From Syngnathus acus (lineage: Eukaryota > Chordata > Actinopteri > Syngnathiformes > Syngnathidae): a DNA stretch of 64,000 nt. The stretch lies in contig NC_051107.1 in NCBI RefSeq assembly GCF_901709675.1, forward strand, positions 3,228,001 through 3,292,000. Reading direction: 5' to 3'. Each line of letters begins with the position of its first letter. Position 1 is the stretch's first letter. The notes below the pieces were generated by a model that worked only from the letters and a program-made list of their open reading frames with translations, was not told the origin of the DNA and ran no database searches. Position numbers and translations under genes: made by a program. Positions 1-14,100 of the stretch are shown here, piece by piece.

Positions 1-3000
1 TCAATTTTCATAACTGCTTTACCCCCCACAATAGATCATTTGACCAAAAATGAGATCTCCATCTATTTGGTGTTCTCCAGGGATGCATTCTAAGTCCTCT
101 CCTGTTTAATTTGAAATCTAACATAATCTTAAAGCATATTTTTTGTCCCTAGTTTTGAATTAGTTTTTTGTTTTAATGTACCTTGGCATATTGCAGTACA
201 TACAGGACTGTCTCAGAAAATTGGAATATTGTGATAAAGTTTTTTATTTTCTGTAATGCAATTAAAAAAGAACAAAAATGTCATACATTCTGGATTCATT
301 ACAAATCAACTGAAATATTGCAAGTCTTTTATTAATTTAATTTTTGTTTTTTTAATTGCATGACAGAAAATAAAGAACTTTCTCACAATATTCTAATTTT
401 CTGAGACAGTCCTGTAGAGTAGGATGCATTCAAGATGCCCTTTGCATTCATTCTTTCCTTGAGTGCTTATCTCCAGCAATTTACGTTCCAGGCTCTTTCC
501 TAGGAGTTCTAAAACAAAAGCAATCAAAAAATAGTCGCCTTCATTCCCGATATTGCCGCATATAGCCACTGCGTTCGGGAGAATCTGTAATCAAAAGTGA
601 GCCCCTCCCCACATCTTCCTCTCCTCCGACTTCATCCACACTCACTGAGTCATCCCCGCCATTCACTCGTGGCAACACAGCTCTCCTCACACGAGTTTAC
701 CTTTCTGCTTTACAAACAAAGAGTGTGGGTGATTTTCTATTTTATCACGCTTATTTAGTCTGAAGCGTGACTGAGCTAATCATAAACTCGCTGCGTGATG
801 TGTTATCCAGTCCACTTGAAGCACTTTCCCACTGCTATTAATAACTGTATCCGCATAATGTGTAATTTTTTGAGACACTCACCTGCACAGCACTCAGCCT
901 ACCCCCCCCCCCAATCTTTGTTTTCAAATTTACATCTTTGTGCTAAGGCAAAATAAAAAACAAATAGCGCTATTGCATTTAAGTTAAAGACAACTGAACT
1001 GTATTGAATGAATATTTTGTGCTGGATTCGAAAGGTTTTCCAATTTATGATACAGCCAGTATGTCCACGAGTGTAACCAAAGTGACGGCAAACATCTGAT
1101 AAGGCGACGAGGAGTCAGCAAATTGTCTGCCACGCTAGACGGGCGAGCTGGCAACCGGAGGAGACAGCGCCTCAGAAATCTCTTGAGTCATCGCCTGGCG
1201 TCCTTTGATTGCTTAGCAGCCACCCAGCCAAACCGCCTCCTCCTCTTCTGTTGTTTCAGCCATCAATCGGCGGTGAAAGCCGGCGCTAAACACTCAGACA
1301 ATTTAAGGGGTCGGGACGATTGCGCCGATTGATTAAAAGCTCGGAGATACAAAAGTTGGAAGGCCGAGGAGAGACACCCTGACACGTCGATACGTCAATG
1401 GGTTATTCATAGCAGCATGAAGTGCTAATGCGACCTGAGCTTCCAAGAGACAAAGGAAACTGTCCACCTTCAGAGGGATTCATTAAATTATGGGAGGGGG
1501 GTGAAAAAAACAAGTTCACATAAAGGTGTTTCCCCAAGTCATTCTCTTAGTGAAGACAAGGAGAAGGAGGACAGACAAGGGGAGGACAGACCACGCTGCA
1601 GGACAGACAGATGGGAGACCCGCTGTCCTCTGTGTCATTCAAGGGAGAGAAAAAACAAAACAAAAAAGGACGACAGCACACTGTTAATCCAGCTGTGAAT
1701 GAGAGCGGCTCACTGCAGCAGTTCTTTTCATGCTCTGTCGATAGCACAGAGGTGGGGTGGGGATAAACACCATGCTGAGCCAGCACAACCCCGCCAGCCA
1801 TGCTGCACTGCACATTACCTCATTTAGGATCAATTAACCCATTCCATGCCACTGTGATTTTTAAGAAGACCTCCACAAAGTCGTGTACGCTTGGGGTACA
1901 CAAGGGAAGTCAGTTTAGCGAGCCACCATTTTGTTCATGTCAGAGCAATGTAGTAGTGAGGCCGCTTTTTTTTGGGTGCTATGCTTACATAAACATGAGG
2001 TGTTTCCCCTCATGCTTCACTCCATCTTCACGTTCTTCAGTCTCCATGGCGACCCTTAATCTTATATTTTCACTTGCCCTCTTCTCCTCCCAATATCCTG
2101 AAACGCCAGTCTGACAAACGTCTCCTAGCAACGGCGACATACCACTAATTTTTTGGCCTAGTTTTGAATATTGTACAATGTCCGCCCCACAAGGGCGCGC
2201 TAACGAGGTGACTTGAGATGATTAAGTAATCACGTGACAGCCACAATAAGGTAAAGAGCACAGGATTATCAATACAAACAAAAAAAATACATAAAAGTTT
2301 CAGTAACACACTTTTCAGGTATTTCAGCATTATCTTCAACTTTTTCAATCAGTGCTATCATAATATTGGCCTTGAAACCACTTTTCTGATATTTTCTGCG
2401 TGAGACAGTTATTGTCCTTGAATAATAATGTGACATAAATAATGTGACACAAATTATTAAAGAATATTTTCATGGCTTACCTTCATAAACCGACTCTCAG
2501 TGAATCATTTGTTTCTGCTGACATCTAGCGGCCAAAAGTATACAGAAACAAGTCAAGTTCTGCAAAGGCAAATTTAAATAAATTAACTACAAGTGGTCAA
2601 TACAGAAAAATTTACACATTATTGCTGTCTATATATACATACATATAGGTCCTTACCATGATTTTATTTTCCTGTACGGACAATCATAAAACTATTATAC
2701 ACAAGAAAACACAAAAAATGTCATTTTTTCATTTTTTTTTAATTATCATTATTCTGTGGTATATTACATGAGACCCCAAATGTCCAGGATGTTATGTTCA
2801 GTGCCTCGAGGATACAGTCAGTCAATACACACATTAAGGTACACAGTATGTGGAGTGAGTTTTAGCTGATGAAGCTATGTGAGTACAGTGACGAGGACAT
2901 GTAAAACAACAATAAAAAAAAACTAAAACATCAAAAAATCTAAGCGGGAATACATAAAAAGAATAAATAAGACTACAAGAGATGACAAGGAGTGGCGGCG

Positions 3001-5078
3001 TTACGCAGGGTTCAGTATCCGGACACCTGTGAGTGCGTTACCATGGCAACGCCTTTTGGGCAAGGCGCTCTGCAGAGTCACGTTCGTTACTAAGGCTTTG
3101 TATGGCACGTCCGCTCTGCAAAACTACAATAACTCCCACGCGTGACCTTTTCAATACGAACATTCCTGTTCCATCGTCATCCCTTTTGGGGGGGGGGGGG
3201 GGAAAAGGCACTGGTATTTCTCCACATTCGAACATCTGGATAACTTTTAAGATGAGCGAGGCAATGAGGACGCACGGTAAGAAGACGAACGGGTACACAC
3301 ACACGGGCCAGCCGGGTTAACTCACCTCCCTGACAATGCTACCAAAGTTAGTTATTTTTTTCTTCTTTGCTTAACAGTCTGCTGACGGCGGAGGCAACGG
3401 GATATGTAAACGTCGACAAGGCTAATGACAAACTCCGCGGTCCTCCTGTGGTTCCAGATGACACATTGAAACCAGATTGAACTCAAACTGGATTTACATA
3501 TGCAGCTCCAACAGCGGTCAATTCCAATTTAATTGTCGATTGAATGAAATGTTAATGAATCAATAAATGGCAGTAATATTAGTATAGGACACATTGTGAT
3601 GCGTAGAAAATGTTTTGTTGTTGCGAGGAAATCCTGCTAGGTAATACACGCAGTCAACGGGACACCAAACTAATTATCTACACACCGAAACTGGCTGCTA
3701 CTTACGCAAGCTTGGAATGATTTTTTTTCTTTGTTTACTAAAGTGATTGTAGTAACAGGTAAAAAGATTTGATCTCCTCTCGCTACTTTATTTAAGTGTC
3801 TAATCTAGAATTCACTGTGGCACAAAAGCACTGGAAGCGACGAGTGAAGAAAAACACTTGATTTATACGTTTAAAAAACCGTAAATTGAGATTTAAAAAA
3901 AAAAAAAAAATGCGATCAAGGTTTGTTTCGGCGCAATAATCAATACGGTTAATAAAAAGTTAGAACTTGATTATTTCGACCTGCTTGCTAAATTTAATTG
4001 GAAAAAAAATGAAGAAATTGAAAAACTGAAAGAAGCTGAGATAAACTACATAACTGAATGGTATCATTGTGTAAATTTAACAGAAAGAAAGCCCCATTTC
4101 ACCCCACAAAATTTATCTCTACTTTTCCAAATTTAGAGGAGCTCAGTTGAGCTAAATAAAAGTAAGCTAATGGCTAGCTGAGCTAAAACAAGTAAAGCTA
4201 AGCCAAACACTGCTTATTCTCGCATAAAAAATATATATAACACCAAAATTGAACTTTACACTGAATGTAAAATGCACACACTTAAGGAATGTTACAACAC
4301 TTGTCTTAACTCGCAGTTAAATCCAGGAAGGCAGTTTTTAAGATGGAGTCCCAGAATGTTAAGCCTCACTTAATTCGAGTCATTTTGCCAGCTTCGCACT
4401 ATTAAGAACACTTAAAATTGTAGATTCAGTTAAGAAGAAGAAGGAAAAAAAAAAAACGTGGGCAGTCGGAGCCAGTTCTCGGGAGTCGATTTTGAAAAAC
4501 ATTGGACGTTTCCAGTGCGCTTGTGCAGAAGATAAAATATTGTACAAAGTGCTTACCACACTTTTCTAGCTGTACGCCACCCACAATAAAACATTTTTTA
4601 ACTGTGTATGATATCTTTTTTGGAGTCACTTTCCAAGTGCTTAGAAAACAAACAAAAAAAATACAGATTGGACCACTTTGGACGCAACTAAATAATAAAA
4701 TAGAAAAAATATATTATCTAATCATGAAAGGTCATTTCATGAGGAGAGTAGTCATGGCTCAAGAGTTTGTTGATGACATTCAAAATAAATGGAGTCGTTC
4801 CATTCCTGTCAGAAATAAAAAGGCTGCGCTCTTTGTCTACAAGAGTCTCTTTGAAATTGTTATGACATTTCGGAATGAACCCGGAAATAAAAAAGAAATA
4901 AATACAAGTCTGCCAGATTGGGGCATATTAGCTTCTTTTTTTTAAGAAGCTCAAAACTCGGAAGTAAAATACATTCCAAGTCTTCTAATTTTGGGTGAAT
5001 TTGATTCTTGAAGAGGATGGGGGGGAAAGTAAATGGAGTCTGTTACAGACACTGGAGTGCGTTTGTGATTTGCCTCTG
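1..5078. other. osbpl8 3' flank and probable 3' UTR
   Basis: No coding gene was recognised. The part next to the stop should be the osbpl8 3' UTR. Possible poly(A) signals on the minus strand (AATAAA) are at 3787-3792 and 2663-2668, and I cannot tell which is used. The rest is AT-rich intergenic DNA with a MITE at 203-414, a G run at 3187-3202 and A/T homopolymers. A 147-codon plus-strand ORF at 4502-4945 shows no recognisable features. Confidence 0.5.
203..414. mobile_element. MITE with long inverted repeats and TA target duplication
   Basis: A 212-bp palindromic element. The left end CAGGACTGTCTCAGAAAATT is matched by its reverse complement at the right end. The arms extend about 70 bp with some mismatches (aatattgtgat, attttctgtaatgcaatta). 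TA lies on both sides (201-202, 415-416), as in Tc1/mariner-type elements. It has no coding capacity. Confidence 0.85.
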
Positions 5079-5190
5079 CTACTTGAAGATGTAGTTGATG
5101 ATCACCTGCAGGACGATGAGGGCAGCGATGACGAAATAGTCCCGCTGCTGCAAGAAGGAGGTTCCCTCCGCCCGGCTTGCCGTTCGACCC
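5079..5190 (-). CDS. osbpl8: osbpl8 last coding exon, C-terminal ER anchor
   Basis: Phase 2 in, TAG stop at 5079-5081. After GTSFLQQ it encodes the hydrophobic [20 protein letters not shown] segment and a final Lys, a tail anchor that ends the protein inside the ER membrane. Confidence 0.92.
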
Positions 5191-8100
5191 CTTAACACGC
5201 TGATGCTCCTAAGAACGCAAGGAATTCATTTCCGATCCGCACGTCGACTCTCACCGAATCTCACCTGTTGATGTCCTGCTGTGTCTGCTTTATGGATTCA
5301 ATGGCACTTTGAAGTTCGCTGAGGTCAGCACCTTTTTTACGCAGACGGCTGTTGTGTTTGCTCTTGTGTCCTGTCGTCGGAAAAAAAAAGTTTGAATTTG
5401 GACCTGATGCGCTTCGATGACGAAAGGGTCTCACGTTCGCTTCCGGAGGAGTCCTGGCGGTCAAGTTCGGGTGAAGAACAGCCGCTCTCTGGGCTTTTGG
5501 GCTTGTCGCTCTTGTGTTTTCTCTTTGGCACCGTTACCTACACACATACATACCAAAGACGCACACACGTGCGCATAAAGAGTTTAGCAAATATGGAACA
5601 TTGCCTATAACAGATGAATTTACAAAAGCTGCGCACAGATTGAACAAGAAAAAAGATGACATGCAATTCACACAAACATGATGGCTGGTGCAGAGATGTC
5701 AGCAGTAAGTTAAGGTGGAAAAGAAAAAAAAAAAAAAGAAGCATCCGGATGGACCAAATGTGCAAATTTCATGTGTGTAATTTGTAAGTTTAAAAAAAAA
5801 AAAAAAAGGGGGGGGGGGGAAGTGAATGTCAGATGTGTTCCTAATATTGTGGGGGCTCTCACACATTTATCAATTTTAGCCACAAAGGTTTTCTTCTGAT
5901 TTCAACATATGCGTACTCGAGTACGTTATCAATGCACGCGTTTATGCTCCATCCAGAGAAAAAGCAGATGAAGTAACAAACTTCCATTTTGTGAAAGACA
6001 AAGACAGAACAAGGCAAAGAAAAAAAAAAAAAAAAAGGCAAAAACAGTAGGATTGAGGCGATGGAATAAAAAAGAAAAAAGTGATGAAGACAAAAAAAAA
6101 AAAAAAAAAAAGCTGCTTAGATGATGGCTGAGGCGGCGAGATGTTTCGGGGGGGAAAAAAACCTACCTGGCACTTGAAATTGTCCCTCCGCGACCCCTGG
6201 TTACTCAGACTAATAAGACTGCCAGAACGTACCATGGGGGTGCGGTGTCGGACCTTGGTCTGGATACAACCGTCTTTTTCAAACTGGATCAGGTCGTTGA
6301 GGGGGTCCCATGGCCTCGTGCTGCGGAAGAGGACGACGGCGATGATGAGCGCCGATATGCCGTGTGGTCATGTGATAGTCGGTGTGACACTGACTCAGCA
6401 TATTTATAATGCCACTCTCCAGTGACGGGGTCCTGCTCGAACAGAGTGGAGTTCCATTCCTCGCACTTGGCTTTCCTCTCCCGCGCCGACTTCCTTTGAC
6501 TTTCCTCCAGGATGAACTTTTCATTCGTGGCCTCCGTCTGGTCCTTGTTGTTGACGGCTCTCGTCACGTGCTGCCAAAGTCTGGAAAGAGAATGAGGTCA
6601 TTGGATTTTGAATCGCCAAATACATTTTGGTGATGAGAAAGCCTCACCGCTCCGATTCAAACTCGCCCTGCTCCTCGGGCGGGACGGTGCAGCGTGTGAG
6701 TCGGCTCTGCCTCAGCTCCGGTGTTGGGTTCCAGAACGTGTCCACCGTTCCAGTCTTCTTGTCGTTGATGAAGATCTCGCTGTCCTAGCAGAGGGCGTCG
6801 TCACAATAATTAGCGGCCCAGCAATTAGCTTGCAAAAAAACCTCCTGTAATTGCTACTTTCCACCACTAGGGGGCTACTTTTTCATAATGTTTGCAATTA
6901 ATTGCATTTATCTTTATTTCTAAGTCCTCCGCATAGTCATGAGGAATCTTACCCAGTGTCCCTCGAGAGTTGCCAGCACTTCCTTCCCCAGTTTGATCTT
7001 TCCGGAGATCTGGTTGACACTGTCACTGCTTCCCAGGAATGGCTGTGAAGTATGTCAGTTGAAATGTTTCAATCCAAAATGAAATGAAACGTTCCCTAAA
7101 ACCATCTTCTTTGTCGTCTCACCTTGAGTTTGAACTCCAACTGCGAACTGTAGCCCGTCTTCTCACACGCAACGGTGATCTGACCACCTAGCTCCAAAGT
7201 CATGGTGCCATACAGGATGCCTAGCATAGCACAAAAAAAAAAAAGAAAATGGGGGGAAAAAGGGCACAATTCCATTTGAAGTGCTTTGAAGGATGTGAGC
7301 GATCAATAACCGTGATAAATCTTTCATGTGGGCACACACGGACCTTTACAGTGAGCGTAAGGCATGTTCATCACATAGTCCTCTCCACGGTTGAGGAAAG
7401 TGAGTCGAGCCTCGCCGTCCAATATGGCCGACAAAGAGTTTCCTATAAAAAAAAAAGGTGAACGGTAAAGACATTTCAATCGCTAACTTTCTCTTTAATG
7501 GTAAAAGTTGCATACCGTAGAACTTGGACTTGGCAAGGATGCTTCCACTGAGGCAGAATCCATCCTTCCTGTTGCTGACATAAAAGGCTGACACAGGAGG
7601 ATGATGGGATACCTGAGCAGAAGTGATGCAGTGAAAGATTCGATGCCAATGAAATATGAAATCAAAAGAAATCAAGTTGAAGTTCCAATGTTGACATATA
7701 GGGGGCAGTGCATTTTTGGTGCCGTTACCTGTTCTGCGATGTAGAAGGTCTTGCTGTTGGTCTTTTGGTGGAGCCACATGCAGCGGTAGGTTTCGCCGAT
7801 AATGGGGTTGTAAGGCTTCTTCAAGCCCTGCCAGTTTAAAAGCATCTTAGACTCGATTCAATTCCTAATGTCATTGTGCTCAAAATCCGCACCTTGGGCT
7901 TTTTGTAGAACCCGGAGATGTACCACTTGACCACTTTCTTCATCCGGTTGTAGGCGTTCTCCTCCACCGCAGCCCTGAGTGTGGAAATAAACAGAAAATA
8001 GATGAAACACCAAAAACAAACAACCGAGAAATAAATCCTGGGAAGCTCTTACTCGGACAGGAAGTCAGCGTGGTAGTAGTAGTCGGAGAGTTTATCCAGG

Positions 8101-11100
8101 AACGACCTCGGCTCTAGGATGAACGTGGGCAGGACCACCTTGGACAGATCCATTCCCGGTCGCACTTGTTTCAGGAGAGTCCAAATGAGGGACTTGTTCT
8201 CCTCTGACACCGTCTCCGTCTGGGCAGCCTCGCCCGCCTGGCAAAACACAGTCGGAGGAATTCATGGCTAAGTGTCAATCCAACAGCAGCTCTTGCCGGA
8301 GAACATTTATCACCTCGCCAAGTTCCTCGTGAGATTGCTCCAAGTAGGACGTTTCCCGCACGTGCTCGTTGGGGTCCATGTCCACGTACGAGTCGTCCTG
8401 TCGCTCCGATGTGTCGCTGTCGCTCTCCTCGCTCTTCTCCAAGCCTTCCGGGTCCGACTCTTCGTGGTCCGGTTCCCCCTCCCGGTCAGACTTATCCGAG
8501 TAGAGATCCGGGTCCTTCAAATGGTCGCTGTCGTTAAACCTAGACGATAAAAATAAGGCACAGGAATTAATCAACAAAAATCGATTGAGATATTTCTTTG
8601 GACTTACTGGAATCCATGGATGTTGTGGGCACGTAGGAGGCTGTAGAAGTTGAGGGAATGTTCTCCTCCAGATGCCAGCGTGCTGATATCTTCCTTGCCT
8701 TCGCGGATCATGGTTCGTTTCAGCAGGCTGGAGCACTTCAGGGCCAGTTCCAGGGCGTCCATCCAGCAACGACCTAAAAAAAAACAACAACCATACATAC
8801 TGTATATATAAGGGTGTGCGGACTTATGCAACCAGATAATTCTCTTGTCATATTTCCCATCTCATTAACGCTCTGAGTTGATTAACAGCCATTTTCACGT
8901 TTCAGTATCATGGACACAACCGGCACGATCTTTCAGCACCAAGGACAGTTACACAATGTGCGAACTCCATTTGTATATTTTAGCACCTTGGGGAGAGACG
9001 AATCACATTTGGGGATTGTTGCCGAGCATTACATTAGTTTCACATTGACTTCCCAGTTGAATTTAAAATCACTTGTATCTCAAATCTTTTTTTTTTTTTG
9101 TCATTAAAAAAATGACTGCTCCTCCTGATGTGCACATATTGACCACCAGGCGGCAGTATAACACATACGGATTTGACGATGACAGAAATGCACCTTACCA
9201 TCGGACTCTGAAGCCGCACGGAAGATGAGGTGGCTGCTGGGTAAAGGCTGAGTGATGGAGCCCACCGCTTCCCCTTTGGGACCCTGAAAGGACCTTGAAT
9301 TATTTACACGCACTAATTTGAAAGCCAGTCATGCACATGTTTTGATAGTGGAGAGCCTGACACAAACTGAATGGCTCGAGTGTTTTCACAAGTGTGGTTG
9401 AAGTGGAATGGATGCTTTGTGCGCGTGTTTTTTTTTTTTTTTTCCGCTCAGATGCGTCCTTCATTTTGCACTTGCCATTCACATCCTGTTTAATTCATCG
9501 AAAGGGAAACAAAAGGATTTTGTGTTGGGCGAAAAGAGCATTTTGCATTTAAACCGCTCACGTTATTCTTATCCTGCCATTATGACTGAGTAATAATCCG
9601 GGATGGTTTTATGAGGTCGTCCTTTGTCATGTGTCACATTTTTAAAAGGATCATTTCGGATTTCAGCTTGGGTCACGAGGCTTCGACAAAGCAACTCAGA
9701 TTTAAAATTCTAACAAATTATATTAAATTGTGACCGCAAAGTACAATATAAAAAAAAAAAATGAATCAGGGAAAAACAAATCAATTTTCTGGGTTGCCTC
9801 GACATATTCTGACCTTGACGGCCCAGATGGACTGCTCGAGGGGGTGAAATAGCTTGAAGCAGAAGCCGTCCTTCTTGGAGGGTCGCTCGATGAGCTCGCA
9901 GGCGTTGAGCAGCACCGTGCCGACCCACTGGCCGTTCTTGTGGGTCTTGTAAATGAGCAGGACGCCCGGTTTGAGCACGCACCACAGCTTGGTCCAGCTC
10001 TTCAGCGTTCCCCGGATCTAATTAAAATACATAAATAAATTAAATTAAAATAAATAGAATAAAAATAATATAAATAAAATGAAATAAGTTACTTTTATTC
10101 CTTTTTTTATTGTCTAGACTATTTTCTCATTTTTTTTTAATAGAATCAAAAAAATAAGTATGGCTTACTTACCTTCAGCCAGTCGGCCATGACAATGACC
10201 GAAGGATCCGTGATGGTGCTGAGCAGCTCTTTTGTTGCCCTTTTCTTCTCTTCCCTGTAATTTTTCTTTTGGACCTAAAGACAGCATCATCACACTTTCC
10301 ATAAGCTACAAAATGTAATCAAATTACGTCATAATTTACCTGCTTAATAGGGAAACTTGTTTCTACAATGTCAATCTAGTATGACATCAGGCTGTACATA
10401 ACAGACTGACGTCTTAAGCATGTTTGCATAAACAATGTGTAAGCTGATTTAAAGGGTGTGTTGTTGGTTTTTTTTTTTTTTTTACCTTGAGGGACTCCTT
10501 CTTGGTGAGCTTGCCTCCAGACGCAGACACGTCCTTGTCTGAGCCATTGTACAGCTTGGTCTCCGACTGCGAACAATCAATAAGGAATTATTCAAATGAA
10601 ATAACACGACTTCACGTATTGCTTTCGAGAATATCCAATTTCAAAGCGCCATTTAATTTTCAATCTGTACTCTTCGCCTTCCTCGTAAAGGCTTTTCACC
10701 GAAGCCTAAAATTAGCACACGAGTTGAATCAAGCCAATCAAAGGCCTCCTGTCGGTGTGGGAATACGTCTGGCAGCGAGCTACGCAAATCAATCCGGGAG
10801 TCATCTCGAGCCAGACGCGGATGAGAAAGGATCATTAAGTCGGGTTAAAGAAAGCTAAAAATAAATACCGGCGTAAGAAGGAATGCGGAAAGTTCCATAA
10901 CAGCAAAAGAGGCTAAACAAACTTTCATTACCTTACTCTTGGATATGGAAAGCGAGTCCTCTTTCAAAGGCAACGACAAAAGGTCCTCCTTCCCTCTCTC
11001 GAAACCTACGGCAAAACGACAAAAAAAGTCAAGCTACGCTAACAGGAATCGTCAATGACAGTAATTACTAACAAGGGCTCCCCCTAGTGGTCGGTAAAAG

Positions 11101-14100
11101 AAACCACTGAATTCAATCAAACTGCGTCATTGTTACAATGTGGTAATATTGGTTGTGATGCATGTAATGGCAAAAAAAAAAAATTGTTTTCACACGAGTT
11201 TAAATCCCTCCAGACCATCTGCACCCACTTGACGCACATCCCCATGCCAACCTCTAAAGACGTCAAAGGCAATTCAGGCACTTATGGCATGACTCAGCAT
11301 CTTCTTCCTCCATATTCAATACGCACAGTGGGGCATGAGGGGCAGTTGGAAGTTTTTGTCTTGTAATACTGCGGCATGATGCTGTCAAGGATGCTGCAGA
11401 GCACCAAGCGTCATCAATTTGCAATCAGGCTCTCTCAGATGCCTGACTGGCTTTTCTTTGTTTACTCGTATTTGTCCTTTTTGAAGGGGATACTGGCGAT
11501 TGGTTGAAAGTCAGAGCGTTACGTGACAAAGCGGTGAGGCAAAGAAAAAAAACAACAGATTTTTAAGGAACAGATTGACAGCAATTTGCCTTGTGTGGGA
11601 TTTTTGCCAACTGCCTCATTATTATTTTGGCAGATGTCTTGGGGCTAGAAAAAAAGAAAAAAGAAACATGCCAGCTCCACTAAAGGGAAAATTAAAACAA
11701 ACTCTCGCTGTGTGTGGTTAAGTATTCAAAAGATCAAGAGATACTTTGGACAGATTTGAACTCCTTTTCATTTTCAAGAGATATTTTTTCGTGTGTGTGA
11801 TCATACAGCATAAAAATAACTTGGCAGATTTAAATGGTTTATTTCTGCTGCCGTCGAAACACAAGTGATTTTTATGAAATAAAATATGAATAGAAAAAAA
11901 AAAAATAATGATCAATAGGAATCAGGAAAAAAGGTTTTAAAGACTACTTGGGGGTATTAAACCCTAAAATGAGAAAATAAAACCTCAGCCAGCATGAAAT
12001 AACCGGGGAAATAAATACGGGCCATTTGATATGATGATATTTGATATGTTGCGCATCAAAAGGTTAAATAGCCTCTCTAAGGAACAATCAATGTTGAGCG
12101 ACCATTGATTTTCAGTCTGCCTATCAACAAAGGTGACTCACCCACAAATTGCAATCGGCCTTCAACAAAACTACATTTGCACAGACAAAACAATACGACG
12201 GAGCAATGAGAGCAATTCGCGTCGGCGGTTCGAAGAAACGCCGCCTGCTAGCGATCCAAAAGCAAATGACGGAATTCCCTTAAGCCAAAGTGTCAACATA
12301 TTTTACGAGGCTTCACCTCCATAGCCGCTTTGGTCAATACAAAGCACATCGGGCGGTTGCCATGGCAATAACAGAGGATCCCGTTTCCCGTCGGCACGAT
12401 TGTAAAGTAGCCGTTTCGCCTCAAGTTACTTCGACGGATATTATTGGATGCATTCAAGCCACAAATGGACCAAGCGGGAACTACCGGACACAAGTTACAC
12501 CTGCTCTAATGACTCAGCATCACGAAAAAAAAATACAAACACGTGTCACTCACAAGGCACAACTACAAGCCGGACTGACTAGCTCTACCTACACCCACCT
12601 GACAGCGAAATGGGCGACAGCTCGTTATAACCCCCGAAGGAGGCATTGCGGATGAGTTTGCGTCCGTCCGGGTGCGGGGGTCGCAGCGAGGCCGTGCCGC
12701 CGCACGTGGAGAAACGGCGACGCCCCAGCAGGCCCTCCTCCTTCATCATGGGGGCCGGCGGGCGATCCCTCGGCGAGCGGGGGGGAGGGAAGGGGGAGGG
12801 GGGTTGCGAAACCCCGAGAAGGTGAATGGGAGGGCGGGGGGAGGTGGGTCGTGCTCCTACGGCGAGCCGGGCAAGTCACCCAAAACAAGAGAAGACAGAG
12901 CTCAGAGTGGAGTGCCGTATTTCCTCGATGCTTGCCTCAGCTGACTGCTCCCCCCTCCCTCTCTCTCGCTCGCCTTCGCTCGACTGTGAGCGACGAGGCA
13001 CGCGGCGCAATGGAAGTACCTCACTGCCCCCTCCTACTCACTCCCCTCCAGATAGGGGAGGAAAACTGAGGGCCGGGGGTGGAGCCTTATCTTACGTCTA
13101 CCATTCATTTTCTTGCCCAACAGATTATGTGAAAAAAATAACATGGATAAAAAATTAAAAAAAAGGGCTCGGCGTAAAAAGCTCATAAGTGACCTCACCG
13201 TGACACTGCGACCGATGGATTACAGGTCAATGCCAAAGATTGAGCAAAACACGCAGGTAACGTCTGCTCGGATAGTAAAAGCTGCAGGTGGACGCTAAGA
13301 CCCCCGGATTAGCTTTGGAACAAAGAAGCTTTTTTAATACTGTCATCTCACCCTAGACCCCCCCACTTCACGGAACAGCAAGCGTGACAACATGGCATGA
13401 TTAATTACACCGAGTGCGCCTCCTCCTACTCATTCGCCGCCATGAGAGGACACCGAGAGGCGAGGATAAAACGAAACAGACTTTCATTCCGGTTTGAAAC
13501 GTCGGAATCATTTCTAAATTGGCTTACTTTAGATCCACACGGCGTCAGCCCAGACAAGCCTCCGGCCATCCGAGCGTAGCCAAGTTCCCGCAGCCATCGT
13601 AGCGTCAAACCGACTTCCACTAGCTTCCCTGTGGCCCGCTTGTCCCTCTTAAGAGCGCTCTATTGTTGAGGTCGTAGGTTAAAGCAGCAACACAGCGAGC
13701 AGATTGGCCCAGGGTGAGGATAAGACCGGCCTTCCGATGGAACCAGCGCCCTGCTAACAGGCCGTAATCCCAGAAGCTGAATTTAAATCCGCGCTGACCC
13801 CAGCTGCTCTTCTGCTACCTTTGTTGTCGTCATGAGACGTTTACGCTTTCCGTGGGTATTCTTCAGCCACCCAATCGCTACGTCAAACAGCCTTTTCAAG
13901 GTTCATTTTTGCTTCGCTGAGTCATGAAGAGTTGGGCCGATGACGCGCTGCTGATCATTCTACTAACCATGCTTAAAAAATAAATTGGATTAAAAAGTAG
14001 CCTTTTCAAAATAATAATTGCCTGTCATTCAGATGTCAAAAATAATTTGACTTTCTCATTAAATGTCAGTAAATATATGTTGATAAACTAAACACATTGT

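Noticed and set aside
4502-4945. A 147-codon plus-strand ORF in the osbpl8 3' flank
   Set aside because: The sequence is A-rich and lacks any recognised domain, splice context or promoter, and lies opposite the probable 3' UTR. Chance is likely.
10937-10942. GTAAGG as the donor of osbpl8 exon 3
   Set aside because: It looks stronger than GTAATG but shifts the frame and drops the conserved SKSK junction.
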